Below, one piece after another: positions 23,859 through 33,600 of a stretch of DNA of 64,000 nucleotides. Below the pieces are notes generated by a model, which worked only from the letters and a program-made list of their open reading frames with translations, searched no databases and was not told where the DNA came from. Position 1 is the stretch's first letter, and every line of letters starts with the position of its first letter. A program made the translations under genes and the position numbers. The stretch is taken from the NCBI GenBank assembly GCA_965243755.1, contig CBDEVW010000007.1, forward strand, positions 124,001 to 188,000, read 5' to 3'. This DNA comes from JANSWY01 sp965243755 (GTDB taxonomy: Bacteria > Bacteroidota > Bacteroidia > Cytophagales > Cyclobacteriaceae).

Positions 23859-26800
23859 TTAATTTGAATTGACAGTGTGCTTAGAAATTGGGATCAAAAC
23901 CCGGAATTCAGAGCCCTCACCGACTTTAGAATGGACCTCAATTTTACCACCCAACCGATCCACAATTCGTTTTACAATGGCCAAACCCAAACCATTGGAT
24001 GATTCTCCTCCTGTTGGCCTGTTGGATAGCTTACCAAATAGCTGAAACATTTTTTTCTGGTCAGATTCGCTGATGCCCGGTCCTTCGTCAATGACCGACA
24101 GTGCCAGACAGTCATTCTGAAGAGTGGTGGCAATTTCAATGGTTGATCCGGAATTGGAATATTTCATGGCATTAGTCAACAGGTTATCAAGCACCCTTTG
24201 TAACAAATCCTGATCTGTAGTCACTGTTAAATGCTCAGCACTACAATTCAATTTAATAGTTTGAGATTTATTGGCAAGGTCCTGTTCATAGGCACTGATC
24301 CATGTTTTCAGGAACTCACATACCTCTACATCCGTCAGGTTTAACCTTTGATCCTTTGAGCCATATCCCTGGGCATCCAGAAGGTCTTGCATTAATTGGT
24401 TTCCCTGATGAATGATGCCGTCTATGATTGATAAATAATACTGCTGTTTCTCATTCAATTCATTTTCCATTTTCACCAACTCCAGGAAGCCTTTGGTTTT
24501 GTTCAATGGAGCACGCAGGTCATGCGCGACGATGTTGATGAGGTTATCTTTCTCCACATTGATCTTCTCCAGGGCTTCTTTACCCTGCTGCAATTCTTGC
24601 TTGATCCTTGCCCGTTCTATCACTAATGATGCATTGGAAGCGAATTTTTGCAATACCCTGAGATCATCATCATCAAAAGCATTGTATTCGGTCATGTTGT
24701 CCAGCGACAATGTGCCCAGGATCTTGTCATTGGCTTCCAACACCACCTGGACCGACGATTTAATCGGTGGTATGTCCTCCATTTCATTGGCGAACTGCGC
24801 ATATTCTTCCAGGTGATTGGCAAAAAAGCTTTTTCTTTGACGTACTGCAATACCCGCCTGGCCCTCTCCTACTTTCATTTTTATCTTCGAAAGCATTTCA
24901 GGGGGGTATCCATAAATTGCTTTAGCCTCCAGTAAATTTGTTTTTTCATTCAACAGTATAATGGCTCCCTTTTCTGCATTGCTAAACAATTTGATCGCAG
25001 TTTCCAATATGATGTTTAATAAGCTGTCGAGGTTATCCTCAGCAATCAGTTTGTTGCTGACGTAGTATAAAAGCTCAATTTCATTGGACTTATTAAGGTA
25101 TTTTTCAGTTTGTACTGCGACTTCCTTCTGGAGCTTTCTCCGTTGTATGTTCAATTGACTGACACGGATACGATAGATTGCGATAAATATGGCAATGGGC
25201 ATGATTAACCATAAGGCCTTTGCCCACCAGGTGAGGTACCAGGGTGAATCAATGACAAAGGATACACTGGACGGCATGCCTATTACTCCATAGGCGTTCT
25301 TACTACGCACAATAAAACGGTATTCTCCTGCTTCCAGATTGGTAAACTCCTTGCGGTTTTCCGGGGACCACTTCGACCATTCATTGTTGTAACCTATAAG
25401 TTTATATTGGAATTGATTGTCCTCGGTAATGTAGCTGGTGCAGCTGTAATTGAACCGTATGGATCTGTTTTTATAAGTAAAACTATTGGCAACCATATGG
25501 TGTCCCGCAATGGACCCGGTCAGTAATATTGAATCGTTGGTGATGGAGCTCATCTGATTGATCAATGTGTGGAAAGTGCCCGGGGTTTCATGTCCAACCT
25601 TGTCCACTTCATATTTGATCAACCCATCGTCACTTCCAAACCAAACCAAATCCTCGCTTTCTCTGTAAATCGATTTAATCCTTCCCTGAGGCAGGATCTC
25701 AAAGGGGCCTTTTCTCCACCGGATTTTACCATCAGGCAATTTCTCAGCCTGGGCCATGGGGTCATTCAGAATCCCTTTCCACAACTGTCCAAATTCATCT
25801 TCTACCAAACGGTAAGTTTCTTCATTCTCAGGCACATATGGTATGCCGAGTATGGTGTCAGGATAAAATGAATCAGTGGGTTCATCATACCGATAGAATC
25901 CCTTGTCCGTGCTAATGATAAACCCTGCTGTAGCCGTATTGTATGGTATGTATCTGCCTGTTTCAGACAAACCATGTTCAAAATTATATGCTATAATTAC
26001 GCCTTTTTGAAGGGATTCCGGATGCACTTCCATCTTTAATAACCCCCTGTTTCTCACAGATACCCACAAGTCATCATCAACTTCCTGGACAGCAATGATC
26101 ACACCGTCCGTGTTCTTCAGTTTATCGCTGAAGGTGGCCATTCCAGCATTCAGGTCCAACAATCTTAAACCATTTAAAGTGCCTATATAATAAACGTTGG
26201 GCAATTTTCTGGAAGGTTCAATAACGAGAGCTGCCTCACCCAGTAACTCCCTGATCATGCCTGATTTATTCAGGCTGTATAAACCTTGCGTAGAAGCAAT
26301 GAGCAACCGGTCGTCTACATTTAATATCTGCCATACTGAAGTATTGATCGTGCTGACTGGTACAAATTGAGGTGGGGAGATGTTCTTTCCGGCATTCATG
26401 TGAAATAGCCCTACAGAAGTCCCTGCATAAAGCTTTTCATTGAACCTTTTAATTGCATGAACTTTTCCTTTTAATTGATTTCGCTCATCATAAATAGAAA
26501 AAGGTGACCGGAAATCAACTTTTGCCAGACCGTCATTCAGAGTGGCCCAAACAATACCTTCATAGTCTTCATACAGAAAATGCGTTTTGTCATCTCTGAG
26601 GCCTGAGTAGGAATTGATGATATTCAGCAATTGCCCGTTCTTATCGAGATGTGTGATGCCGTTTCTTAAGGTGGCTATTGCAATGGTGCTGTCCTGCAAT
26701 CTTGTCGCATGATATATTTGCCATTCTTTCAAATAAGGATCTACCGTCGTTTCAAATGGCCTAAAACCCTGGTTATCATATAAAAAAAGCCCACTACTTC

Positions 26801-27500
26801 GGGTAAATATTAACCATCTGTCTTTGTAAGGAATGGCTGTCTGTACCCGCTTGTTCCTGAATATTTCACAACCCTTCACTTTTGACATTTTTTGATCCTT
26901 TGCTACCAATAAACCTTCTTCAAGGTGATTGATATATAACTCATCATTCATGACAAAAGAGAAGAAATAATGATTGTTACTGGTGTGGATTACATCGATG
27001 GTCTGATTTTGCTGATTAAATATCAGTACATGAGATAAAGATTGAAAAATAATGTGTTTGCTGGTTTCATGAATCCGGTAGATGTCTCCGAAATTGCGTT
27101 GGTCTTCAGGTAGTTTGTCAGTCATAGAATTGAATGACAATCGCCCTGCCCCATCACTTTCCAGGTATCCCAAATCATTTTGGGCACCTACATACATTTT
27201 TCCATCCAGACTGTAACGGAGGGATCTTACAGTGCTGCCATTTCTTACGGGGATTACCTGCCAGCTGGCACCATTATATACCATGGTGCCAGCCCAGTTA
27301 CCAAAATACATGAGCCCCTTATTATCTTGTCCGGCACACCAGAATTGAGTTCCAATGTTTTTTCTGGATAGCTTTTGAACATCCAGGTTAGTGATGTAGG
27401 GGTTGCCAGTATTGATAATTTGACCATTTGCTCCAGAGAAGTTAAGTGTCAATAGCAATATGATGGCAGCTCCAATGGCCAGGGTTTGGATTGGCTGCAT
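23859..27500 (-). CDS. Membrane sensor histidine kinase with propeller, Y_Y_Y and GAF domains
   Basis: The 1213-residue protein starts with a signal peptide. Two_component regulator propeller repeats fill about residues 40-650 (RSLRYSLDGKMYVGAQNDLGYLE is one), followed by a Y_Y_Y domain (about 690-755, ending VIDSPWYLTWWAKALW) and one membrane span. The cytoplasmic part has a GAF domain (about 830-960; GEGQAGIAV), a HisKA domain with NIVAHDLRAPLNKTKGF carrying the phosphorylated histidine, and an HATPase domain with NLLTNAMKYS, DEGPGIS and GGESSNGLGLAIVKR. There is no receiver or AraC output domain, so unlike classic Bacteroidota hybrid regulators it needs a separate response regulator, and none is adjacent. 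Confidence 0.93.
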   Translation of the reverse strand: MQPIQTLAIGAAIILLLTLNFSGANGQIINTGNPYITNLDVQKLSRKNIGTQFWCAGQDNKGLMYFGNWAGTMVYNGASWQVIPVRNGSTVRSLRYSLDGKMYVGAQNDLGYLESDGAGRLSFNSMTDKLPEDQRNFGDIYRIHETSKHIIFQSLSHVLIFNQQNQTIDVIHTSNNHYFFSFVMNDELYINHLEEGLLVAKDQKMSKVKGCEIFRNKRVQTAIPYKDRWLIFTRSSGLFLYDNQGFRPFETTVDPYLKEWQIYHATRLQDSTIAIATLRNGITHLDKNGQLLNIINSYSGLRDDKTHFLYEDYEGIVWATLNDGLAKVDFRSPFSIYDERNQLKGKVHAIKRFNEKLYAGTSVGLFHMNAGKNISPPQFVPVSTINTSVWQILNVDDRLLIASTQGLYSLNKSGMIRELLGEAALVIEPSRKLPNVYYIGTLNGLRLLDLNAGMATFSDKLKNTDGVIIAVQEVDDDLWVSVRNRGLLKMEVHPESLQKGVIIAYNFEHGLSETGRYIPYNTATAGFIISTDKGFYRYDEPTDSFYPDTILGIPYVPENEETYRLVEDEFGQLWKGILNDPMAQAEKLPDGKIRWRKGPFEILPQGRIKSIYRESEDLVWFGSDDGLIKYEVDKVGHETPGTFHTLINQMSSITNDSILLTGSIAGHHMVANSFTYKNRSIRFNYSCTSYITEDNQFQYKLIGYNNEWSKWSPENRKEFTNLEAGEYRFIVRSKNAYGVIGMPSSVSFVIDSPWYLTWWAKALWLIMPIAIFIAIYRIRVSQLNIQRRKLQKEVAVQTEKYLNKSNEIELLYYVSNKLIAEDNLDSLLNIILETAIKLFSNAEKGAIILLNEKTNLLEAKAIYGYPPEMLSKIKMKVGEGQAGIAVRQRKSFFANHLEEYAQFANEMEDIPPIKSSVQVVLEANDKILGTLSLDNMTEYNAFDDDDLRVLQKFASNASLVIERARIKQELQQGKEALEKINVEKDNLINIVAHDLRAPLNKTKGFLELVKMENELNEKQQYYLSIIDGIIHQGNQLMQDLLDAQGYGSKDQRLNLTDVEVCEFLKTWISAYEQDLANKSQTIKLNCSAEHLTVTTDQDLLQRVLDNLLTNAMKYSNSGSTIEIATTLQNDCLALSVIDEGPGISESDQKKMFQLFGKLSNRPTGGESSNGLGLAIVKRIVDRLGGKIEVHSKVGEGSEFRVLIPISKHTVNSN

Positions 27501-27587
27501 TCCGCTTCATAATTGTCCTTCCTTTAATTTAGTCAAATTTGGCGGATATCGCAGGCCGGTTCCAGATTATAGTTTGTAGTAGAAATG

Positions 27588-28349
27588 CTACCGTTTTATG
27601 CGAATTTCTTTGATGTGCCTGAACTCTGTCACTATTTTTTTGTCCAGGGTGTTGATGTAAGTTTCATCCTCAAAGTACCTGCGTTTCCTGGTTATTGACA
27701 TGGTTGCAGACGCTGGGAGGAAATTTCTGTATTTATTCTTATCAATGAGTAAGTAATCCTCTCCATCAATGGTAGTGTGCCAGATTAATTCTTCTTCGAA
27801 ACACCATATCTGACATACTTTTACTGTTATCTTATCGTGTTTGCTCAAGGGTTCTCCCTCCCACTTGAGCATGAAATCATCACTTTTATCAATGACTAAA
27901 TCATCAGGAACATAGATAGGTCTCAAATCCAATTCGGTGATAAAAGTGTCACCCATCTTGTCAACGGTGACCATGGTACCAGATCCAATATTCTTATCTA
28001 CATGCCATACAGAATCATGTGGAAAGAGCTGATTATGGAAGGTGGTATACTCAATTTTGTTTGCTCCGGCACAACTGCTCAATTCACCATATACGAGGTG
28101 CAAGGTAGAACCGGTGGAATCATTTAGTTCATCTAACAGGTAATCCCACTCGACAGTCGTGGCGATTACACTGTCCCCACAAAAATCCCCTTCCAGCCCC
28201 TGTTGTATGAGATCAAAATTCAGGTCGTCATCTGAATCGAACAAAAAACAGGAAGAAGCTCCAAACATGAGCAGAAGCATGTAGGTGAGAAATATTGCTT
28301 TTTTACGAAAGATTGTGAAGGTAGCTGTGGCAAATTTGTTGATGTACAT
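27588..28349 (-). CDS. Putative lipoprotein, unknown function
   Basis: A hydrophobic N-terminus ends in GASSCF, a lipobox. The Met at codon 24 (MLLLMFGASSC, about position 28280) would give a more usual signal-peptide length than the first Met. The mature 215 residues are not recognised; they contain GDFCGDSVIATTVEWDY and a C-terminal basic stretch, and five or so cysteines. It lies downstream of a beta-barrel protein gene but 246 bp away, so an operon is doubtful. Confidence 0.65.
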   Translation of the reverse strand: MYINKFATATFTIFRKKAIFLTYMLLLMFGASSCFLFDSDDDLNFDLIQQGLEGDFCGDSVIATTVEWDYLLDELNDSTGSTLHLVYGELSSCAGANKIEYTTFHNQLFPHDSVWHVDKNIGSGTMVTVDKMGDTFITELDLRPIYVPDDLVIDKSDDFMLKWEGEPLSKHDKITVKVCQIWCFEEELIWHTTIDGEDYLLIDKNKYRNFLPASATMSITRKRRYFEDETYINTLDKKIVTEFRHIKEIRIKR

Positions 28350-28595
28350 ATTAAAAAAATATTTGGCTTTCTATCCTGACCCAATGCGCAACAAGATGGT
28401 TGGAACTGTTAGCGAAATTTGGTTAGAAACATGCTTAATAGATGCACAGTTATTCATTTTTTATGCATTTCTGTTATTCCTGCTTTGCGTAAACAAAACC
28501 TTAGATGGCTATACCTCACCATATAGTGTTTGTTTATTTGCTCACAACGGCACGATGTGATTTGAGAGACAAGGCGAATTAGCCAGGATTTGGTT

Positions 28596-29318
28596 CTAGT
28601 ACGATTTAAATACCCTGGTTGCTACAGTGATTCTAAAGTCTAGTCTTTTAATGGACGCTTCCTTAATGACTGATCTTTCAGTAACAAAATTTGAAGTGGT
28701 AGAATATCTCATGCCTAATCCCAGTTGCCACGAGTCAATTGGGATAATGATGCCGGTCTCTGCCAGGATACCAAACTGACTTGCCCCGAATGTCCAGGCT
28801 ACTCCCTCCTCTTCTTCAGTGCCAAATGTGGCTCCACGATGTATGGTATACCTTGTGGTATTGGAATTGATGTTGAAATTGTTTTGAAGCCCAAACTGCA
28901 AGTAAGGTCTTGCTCCTTCTTCGTTGAAATAAAACCTGAGGGCAAAAGGTATGACCAGCGAATGCATGTCTACCGTAATATCATGTTCGGATTCCGAGGT
29001 TTGGTCACTGGATTCTGTATGATCACTGAAGTCACCATAGTACACCTGGAAACCCGTTACCATAGCAATTTTGGTGTAGTTGGATTTGGATGAAAAAACA
29101 ACTTCAGCACCATAAGTTGGATTATTATATTTGTACTGGTCTCTAAGCCAGTGAAAGAACAGCGGCGAGCTCTCTGTCTTGAGCGTTGTAAATGCATAGC
29201 CAGCATTGAGCCCAACGTGTATCTCATTTTTCTTTTCCTGATCCTGGGCATATAATTGGTTAAAAGCGCAAACAGCAATGAAGAGCAGGGTGATGATGAA
29301 TTTTGATGATTGTAACAT
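28596..29318 (-). CDS. Outer-membrane beta-barrel protein (PorT/OmpW-like size)
   Basis: A signal peptide (to LYAQ, about residue 25) is followed by alternating amphipathic strands: EIHVGLNAGYAFTTL, YGAEVVFSSKSNYTKIAMVTGFQVYYGDF, HSLVIPFALRFYFNEEGARPYLQFGLQNN, and SWQLGLGMRYSTTSNF, ending VATRVFKSY with a terminal aromatic. This is the pattern of the Bacteroidota 8- to 10-stranded outer-membrane beta-barrel family (about 200-240 residues). Function unknown; single-gene unit. Confidence 0.8.
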   Translation of the reverse strand: MLQSSKFIITLLFIAVCAFNQLYAQDQEKKNEIHVGLNAGYAFTTLKTESSPLFFHWLRDQYKYNNPTYGAEVVFSSKSNYTKIAMVTGFQVYYGDFSDHTESSDQTSESEHDITVDMHSLVIPFALRFYFNEEGARPYLQFGLQNNFNINSNTTRYTIHRGATFGTEEEEGVAWTFGASQFGILAETGIIIPIDSWQLGLGMRYSTTSNFVTERSVIKEASIKRLDFRITVATRVFKSY

Positions 29319-29475
29319 AATTATTTAAGACGGTTAAAATATGCAGCTAAATTAATATAAGTAATACCGAAGGACAAAGAAATGGGTTAATTATGAAACG
29401 ATTTCATATTTGAATGAAATGTATTGACAAAACTCACCCAATACATCTTGCTGCATGTTATATACTTTAAAACCC

Positions 29476-30651
29476 TTAATTTAACTTTCTTACAAATACA
29501 AAATCGCTCGCATTGTGATCCCGACCAAAACTACCCAACCGTGGTTCCGGTACCAGTTTTTCTATGAAGGGCCTGATCTCAGCAATGGTTAATATCCTGT
29601 CGCTTCCTGCACCGCTCTTTAAAGCTTTTATCAGTTGCCTGGCGAAAGGTGAGTGCTCTCCAATTATACCATCCGAAACATAATTTTTACCTCCTGAGGT
29701 GATGTACTTTCTTGTAGTGTAAGAAAGCTTTCGAGCCAAATACTCACTTTCATCCGTGATAGAAGTTTTCAAAAGCGCCCTGCTGTTGGCAATTTTAGGA
29801 TCAAAAGTTCCTCCAAAACAAACATCCATCGTTAGTAGAATGTGTTCACAGGGTATATTATCTAAAATGGACCTTAGTCTGTTATGCGATATATAACTCG
29901 TTCGTGCCCTGTCATTTTCCAGGGAATTCTTGGCAACAACATATCCTTCACCAAAAGTTTCATCAAAATATCCATGCCCTGCAAAAAATATAAAAAGCTG
30001 ATCCTGTGGGTTATACGACATCTGTGATAAATCAGCAATTTTATTAAATACATCGTCATTTTCAGTATTCTCTACTATAGTAACATCAAACCCATATTCA
30101 TTTTTCAATATGTCTCCAATGGTATAAGCATCATAAATTGGATTGACCAGATCATCCCAATAATCATATTTATCTGTTGCAAACAAGATAGCACGGTCTT
30201 TTCTATTCATGGAAACAGCTGAGCCAATGGTTTCAAGCCCAATCAACACATTTCTGAAATCTGACACAGCTCCACCATCCACGTTTGCAACTTTTACAAT
30301 GACCTTGTATTCTCCTTCTACTAATTTTAGCACCTGATTTACCTGGTATCTTGTGGATTCGCTATCTAATTGATAGGCCTTTTTAATAGAGGTATTATCA
30401 GGGTATACAATTTCCAAAACCACGCTTTGTAAGGGTATCGCAGATGCAATATCTGCCTGAATATTAATCGTAAGGTCTGTTGTCTGGACAGTCTCTAAAC
30501 GTGGGGATACCCAATCGATGGTTGGTAATTTTGTTTTCATTCCTTCATCATCAAAAGATAATTCAAGCCCATTGGTCCTGGATGAGAAATTTTGAGCCAG
30601 GGAAAGCATTGGCGCTATCACCAACAGAAAGGTTATAAATTGAGTTCTCAT
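29476..30651 (-). CDS. Exported caspase-fold (C14) peptidase
   Basis: After a signal peptide (to SLAQ, residue 20) and an Ig-like region (about 45-140), residues 150-390 form a caspase-hemoglobinase domain: RAILFATDKYDYWDDLVNP opens it, LFIFFAGHGYFDE carries the catalytic histidine (about H226) and LLTMDVCFGGTFD the catalytic cysteine (about C278). Both residues are present, so it should be active. Bacterial C14 members include orthocaspases and gingipain relatives, typically cleaving after Arg or Lys. Its start overlaps the stop of the giant fibronectin-III protein by four bases, and two further exported-protein genes lie upstream, which suggests a surface system where the peptidase processes or depends on the large protein. 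No T9SS tail is evident. Confidence 0.88.
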   Translation of the reverse strand: MRTQFITFLLVIAPMLSLAQNFSSRTNGLELSFDDEGMKTKLPTIDWVSPRLETVQTTDLTINIQADIASAIPLQSVVLEIVYPDNTSIKKAYQLDSESTRYQVNQVLKLVEGEYKVIVKVANVDGGAVSDFRNVLIGLETIGSAVSMNRKDRAILFATDKYDYWDDLVNPIYDAYTIGDILKNEYGFDVTIVENTENDDVFNKIADLSQMSYNPQDQLFIFFAGHGYFDETFGEGYVVAKNSLENDRARTSYISHNRLRSILDNIPCEHILLTMDVCFGGTFDPKIANSRALLKTSITDESEYLARKLSYTTRKYITSGGKNYVSDGIIGEHSPFARQLIKALKSGAGSDRILTIAEIRPFIEKLVPEPRLGSFGRDHNASDFVFVRKLN

Positions 30652-33600
30652 CGTTTTAAAATAATCGTTTTATGATAAATCTTACTCCCTACATGATATC
30701 GCAAATGATATATTCCATTTGATAAATACTCCGGTAACTCCCATTCAAATACATAAAATCCGGGTTGTGCCGCACTGAATTTTTTTGAATCTGCTCTCGT
30801 GCCATGCTTATCTATTATATCAATTGTAACCGTTTGGGGCTCAGCAAGATAAACTGGTATATAAAACAGACTTCCTCCTGGGTTTGGATATGGTGGACCG
30901 GGCAGTGGCGTTTCCAAAAGGAGCTCATCTCTGGTAAATATAATTTCAAAAGATCGAGTGAGCTCAGGATCAATGGTGTATGAATTGGTTGTTGCCATAT
31001 CAACAACAAACCCAGTGTGATAGTCAATCAGAAATAGTTTAGCCCGGCTATGCTTAATTGATTCTCCATCCCAATTCAAAGAAAGGATACTCTTGTCTTC
31101 CGCTTCAATGGTCAATTCCCAGGTATATATATCTGATGGGGGCACAATGTCCCTGGAAAATCTCGGGTTAAAGTATTCCTGATGCCAAACATAAAGTGCT
31201 GGATTAGCTCCCCATTTTGGTGGTTGAATGTCATCATACCAGTCCTTACTATTTCGGGCATCCGGGTGCATCCCAATCCCACTTAACTGATAGGTGATAT
31301 TTTTTTGTTTGATCCCCAGTTTTAAAAACCATGTTGTTTGGTCAATATCATTACCATATATTCTCTGCGTTTCAATCCTGCCAGAAGAATTATTCAGGTT
31401 TACCGGGATCTCCAATTCCTGCGCACTGCTAAGATCATTGTGAACAAAAGCGCCTTTCCAACTTTCCAGTAAATCAGTATTAACAAACTTCACTTCGGGT
31501 GCATTATATATTTTAATCTCACCAACGGGCGGATTGTTATTGTGGCTCAATATTGCCGACCAGGACATATTGTATGGGAAAGGGTTTCCAATCTGGTTCC
31601 AGCCTGGTTCCAGCCTCATGATAAATGGTTCGTTCTGACTAACAGGCACGACAGTTCCATCAATGAAGCTAATTGAAACAGTCTTTTTAGAATTAAACCA
31701 ATAACTTTTACCTAACTCTATTTTGGAAATTCCATCCCCAAAGTCCACATTCCGCCCAAACTGATGTCTCATTAACCGCCATTTTTTAATGTCGTATTTC
31801 CCCAACTCATCAAATATGGAAGAGATTAGGTTATCCTCGAGCTCATACGGAATGGAAAATATGGTATAACTGTCCAGGGTGCCTCCAGAAAGCAAATTTG
31901 GAATAGACAACCCGTCTACAGGGATGGATACATAAGAATGACCTACGCCAGAGTTTCGGGAATCACCATTGGCATCTGTTGCCCTGAACAGGAACTCCAC
32001 ACCCAGCTCATCCACCATCGAACTTGTCACCTCTACCGCATAAATACCATTTGACGAGGCAGCCAGAACAAGCGTATCATAATCTTCTTCTCTGATGCCC
32101 CGATGCAAGAATCTCATAACAACAGGCTCCACCCCTTCCAGTAATTCTACCTGCACTGTAATGCTATTGGTTACTTCTTCTGAGTAATTCAATGTAGAAA
32201 ACTGTAATACCTCACCATTGCCAACCGTCTGTGTATTAACATCCTTAACACTTGAATTAGGCGATACCCCGGCAGTGTTTATAGCTCGTACGCGGTATGA
32301 ATAAGGAGTATTGGGACTCAAACCCGTTACTAATAATTCAGTAGCACCGACAACTTCCAAATCTGTATATCCTTCCAGTGGTGGGTCAAAATTATCTGTT
32401 GCCAAACTAACATCAAGCCTGTAGGAATCCGCGCCGTTAGCATCTATCCATTTAGCAAGGAATGATGTGCCGGTGACATTTGAAGGATCTTGCAATTCGG
32501 GAGTTGCCGGCACCAGGATTTGTGTGAAGGTTGCACTTGATGCAGTCACTCCCGCTGCATTTGAAGCCCTTACCCTTGCAAAATAGTTTTCTCCTGCATC
32601 CAAGCCTGTCACTACTGCGCTATTGGTGGTAGATGTGAGGTCGTTGTATCCTGATAAAAGATTGGAAAACTGTATGTTGGTGGCTACATCAAGGTGAAAA
32701 TCAGAAGCACCGTTCACATTTTCCCAATAAATATTAAAACTCCCCTGACTGACATTATTAGTACTATCGATTTGGGGTATTGCAGGTAATGTAATCTGTT
32801 CTGCCGTAAAAGATTCACCAGAGATACCTGAAGCATTGCTGGCGCTGAGTCTGACCTGGTAGATCGTTCCCCCTTCAAGACCAGTAATCGAAATTGTGTT
32901 CGACACCAAAACCGAATCTGTGTAACGATCTACAAAAGAGTTGAAGTTATCGGTACTTATATCCAATAGATAATGGTCAGTACCAGTAGAAGCATCCCAG
33001 TCCAGTTGGAATCCCGTTTCAGCTACATTGGTCACCAGCAGGTTGGTTGGAGGATGTGGTATGGTTAACATATCAGCCTGATTGGTGCCAGACAACTCGG
33101 TATTATAATTGACAGCTGTTGCGGTTCCATTATAGGCATATACTGTATAAGTATAATTAGTTCCTCCGTTGAGTGTTAAATCTGAAAATGTGGTGTCAGT
33201 ACCTATGTAACCAACAATGGCGTTTCCTACGCTATCTCCAACAGCATAAGAAGTACCATCATTTGGCAGTGTTGAACTGACAGATCCCTGTTCTCTCAGT
33301 ACTATGTACCCATCCGGAGAAGTTCCTGAGAAATTCCAGCTTACATCAACTGAGGTGCTCGATATATTTTCAAACCAGATGCCTGCTGCCTGGCCTGCGG
33401 GTTCATACACAAGAGTAGAAGCAATTCCCATCAATGGATCGCTGAGGTTATAACTAACCAATGTGTCATTTTCATTATAAGCATAGATGCGATAATAGAA
33501 CGTGGTGTTGCTATTAAATCCTGTTTCGCTAAACATTGTCCCAGAACCAACATAGGCGATTTCAGCGTCACCAATCAACTGTCCTTCAGAGTAGACTGTA

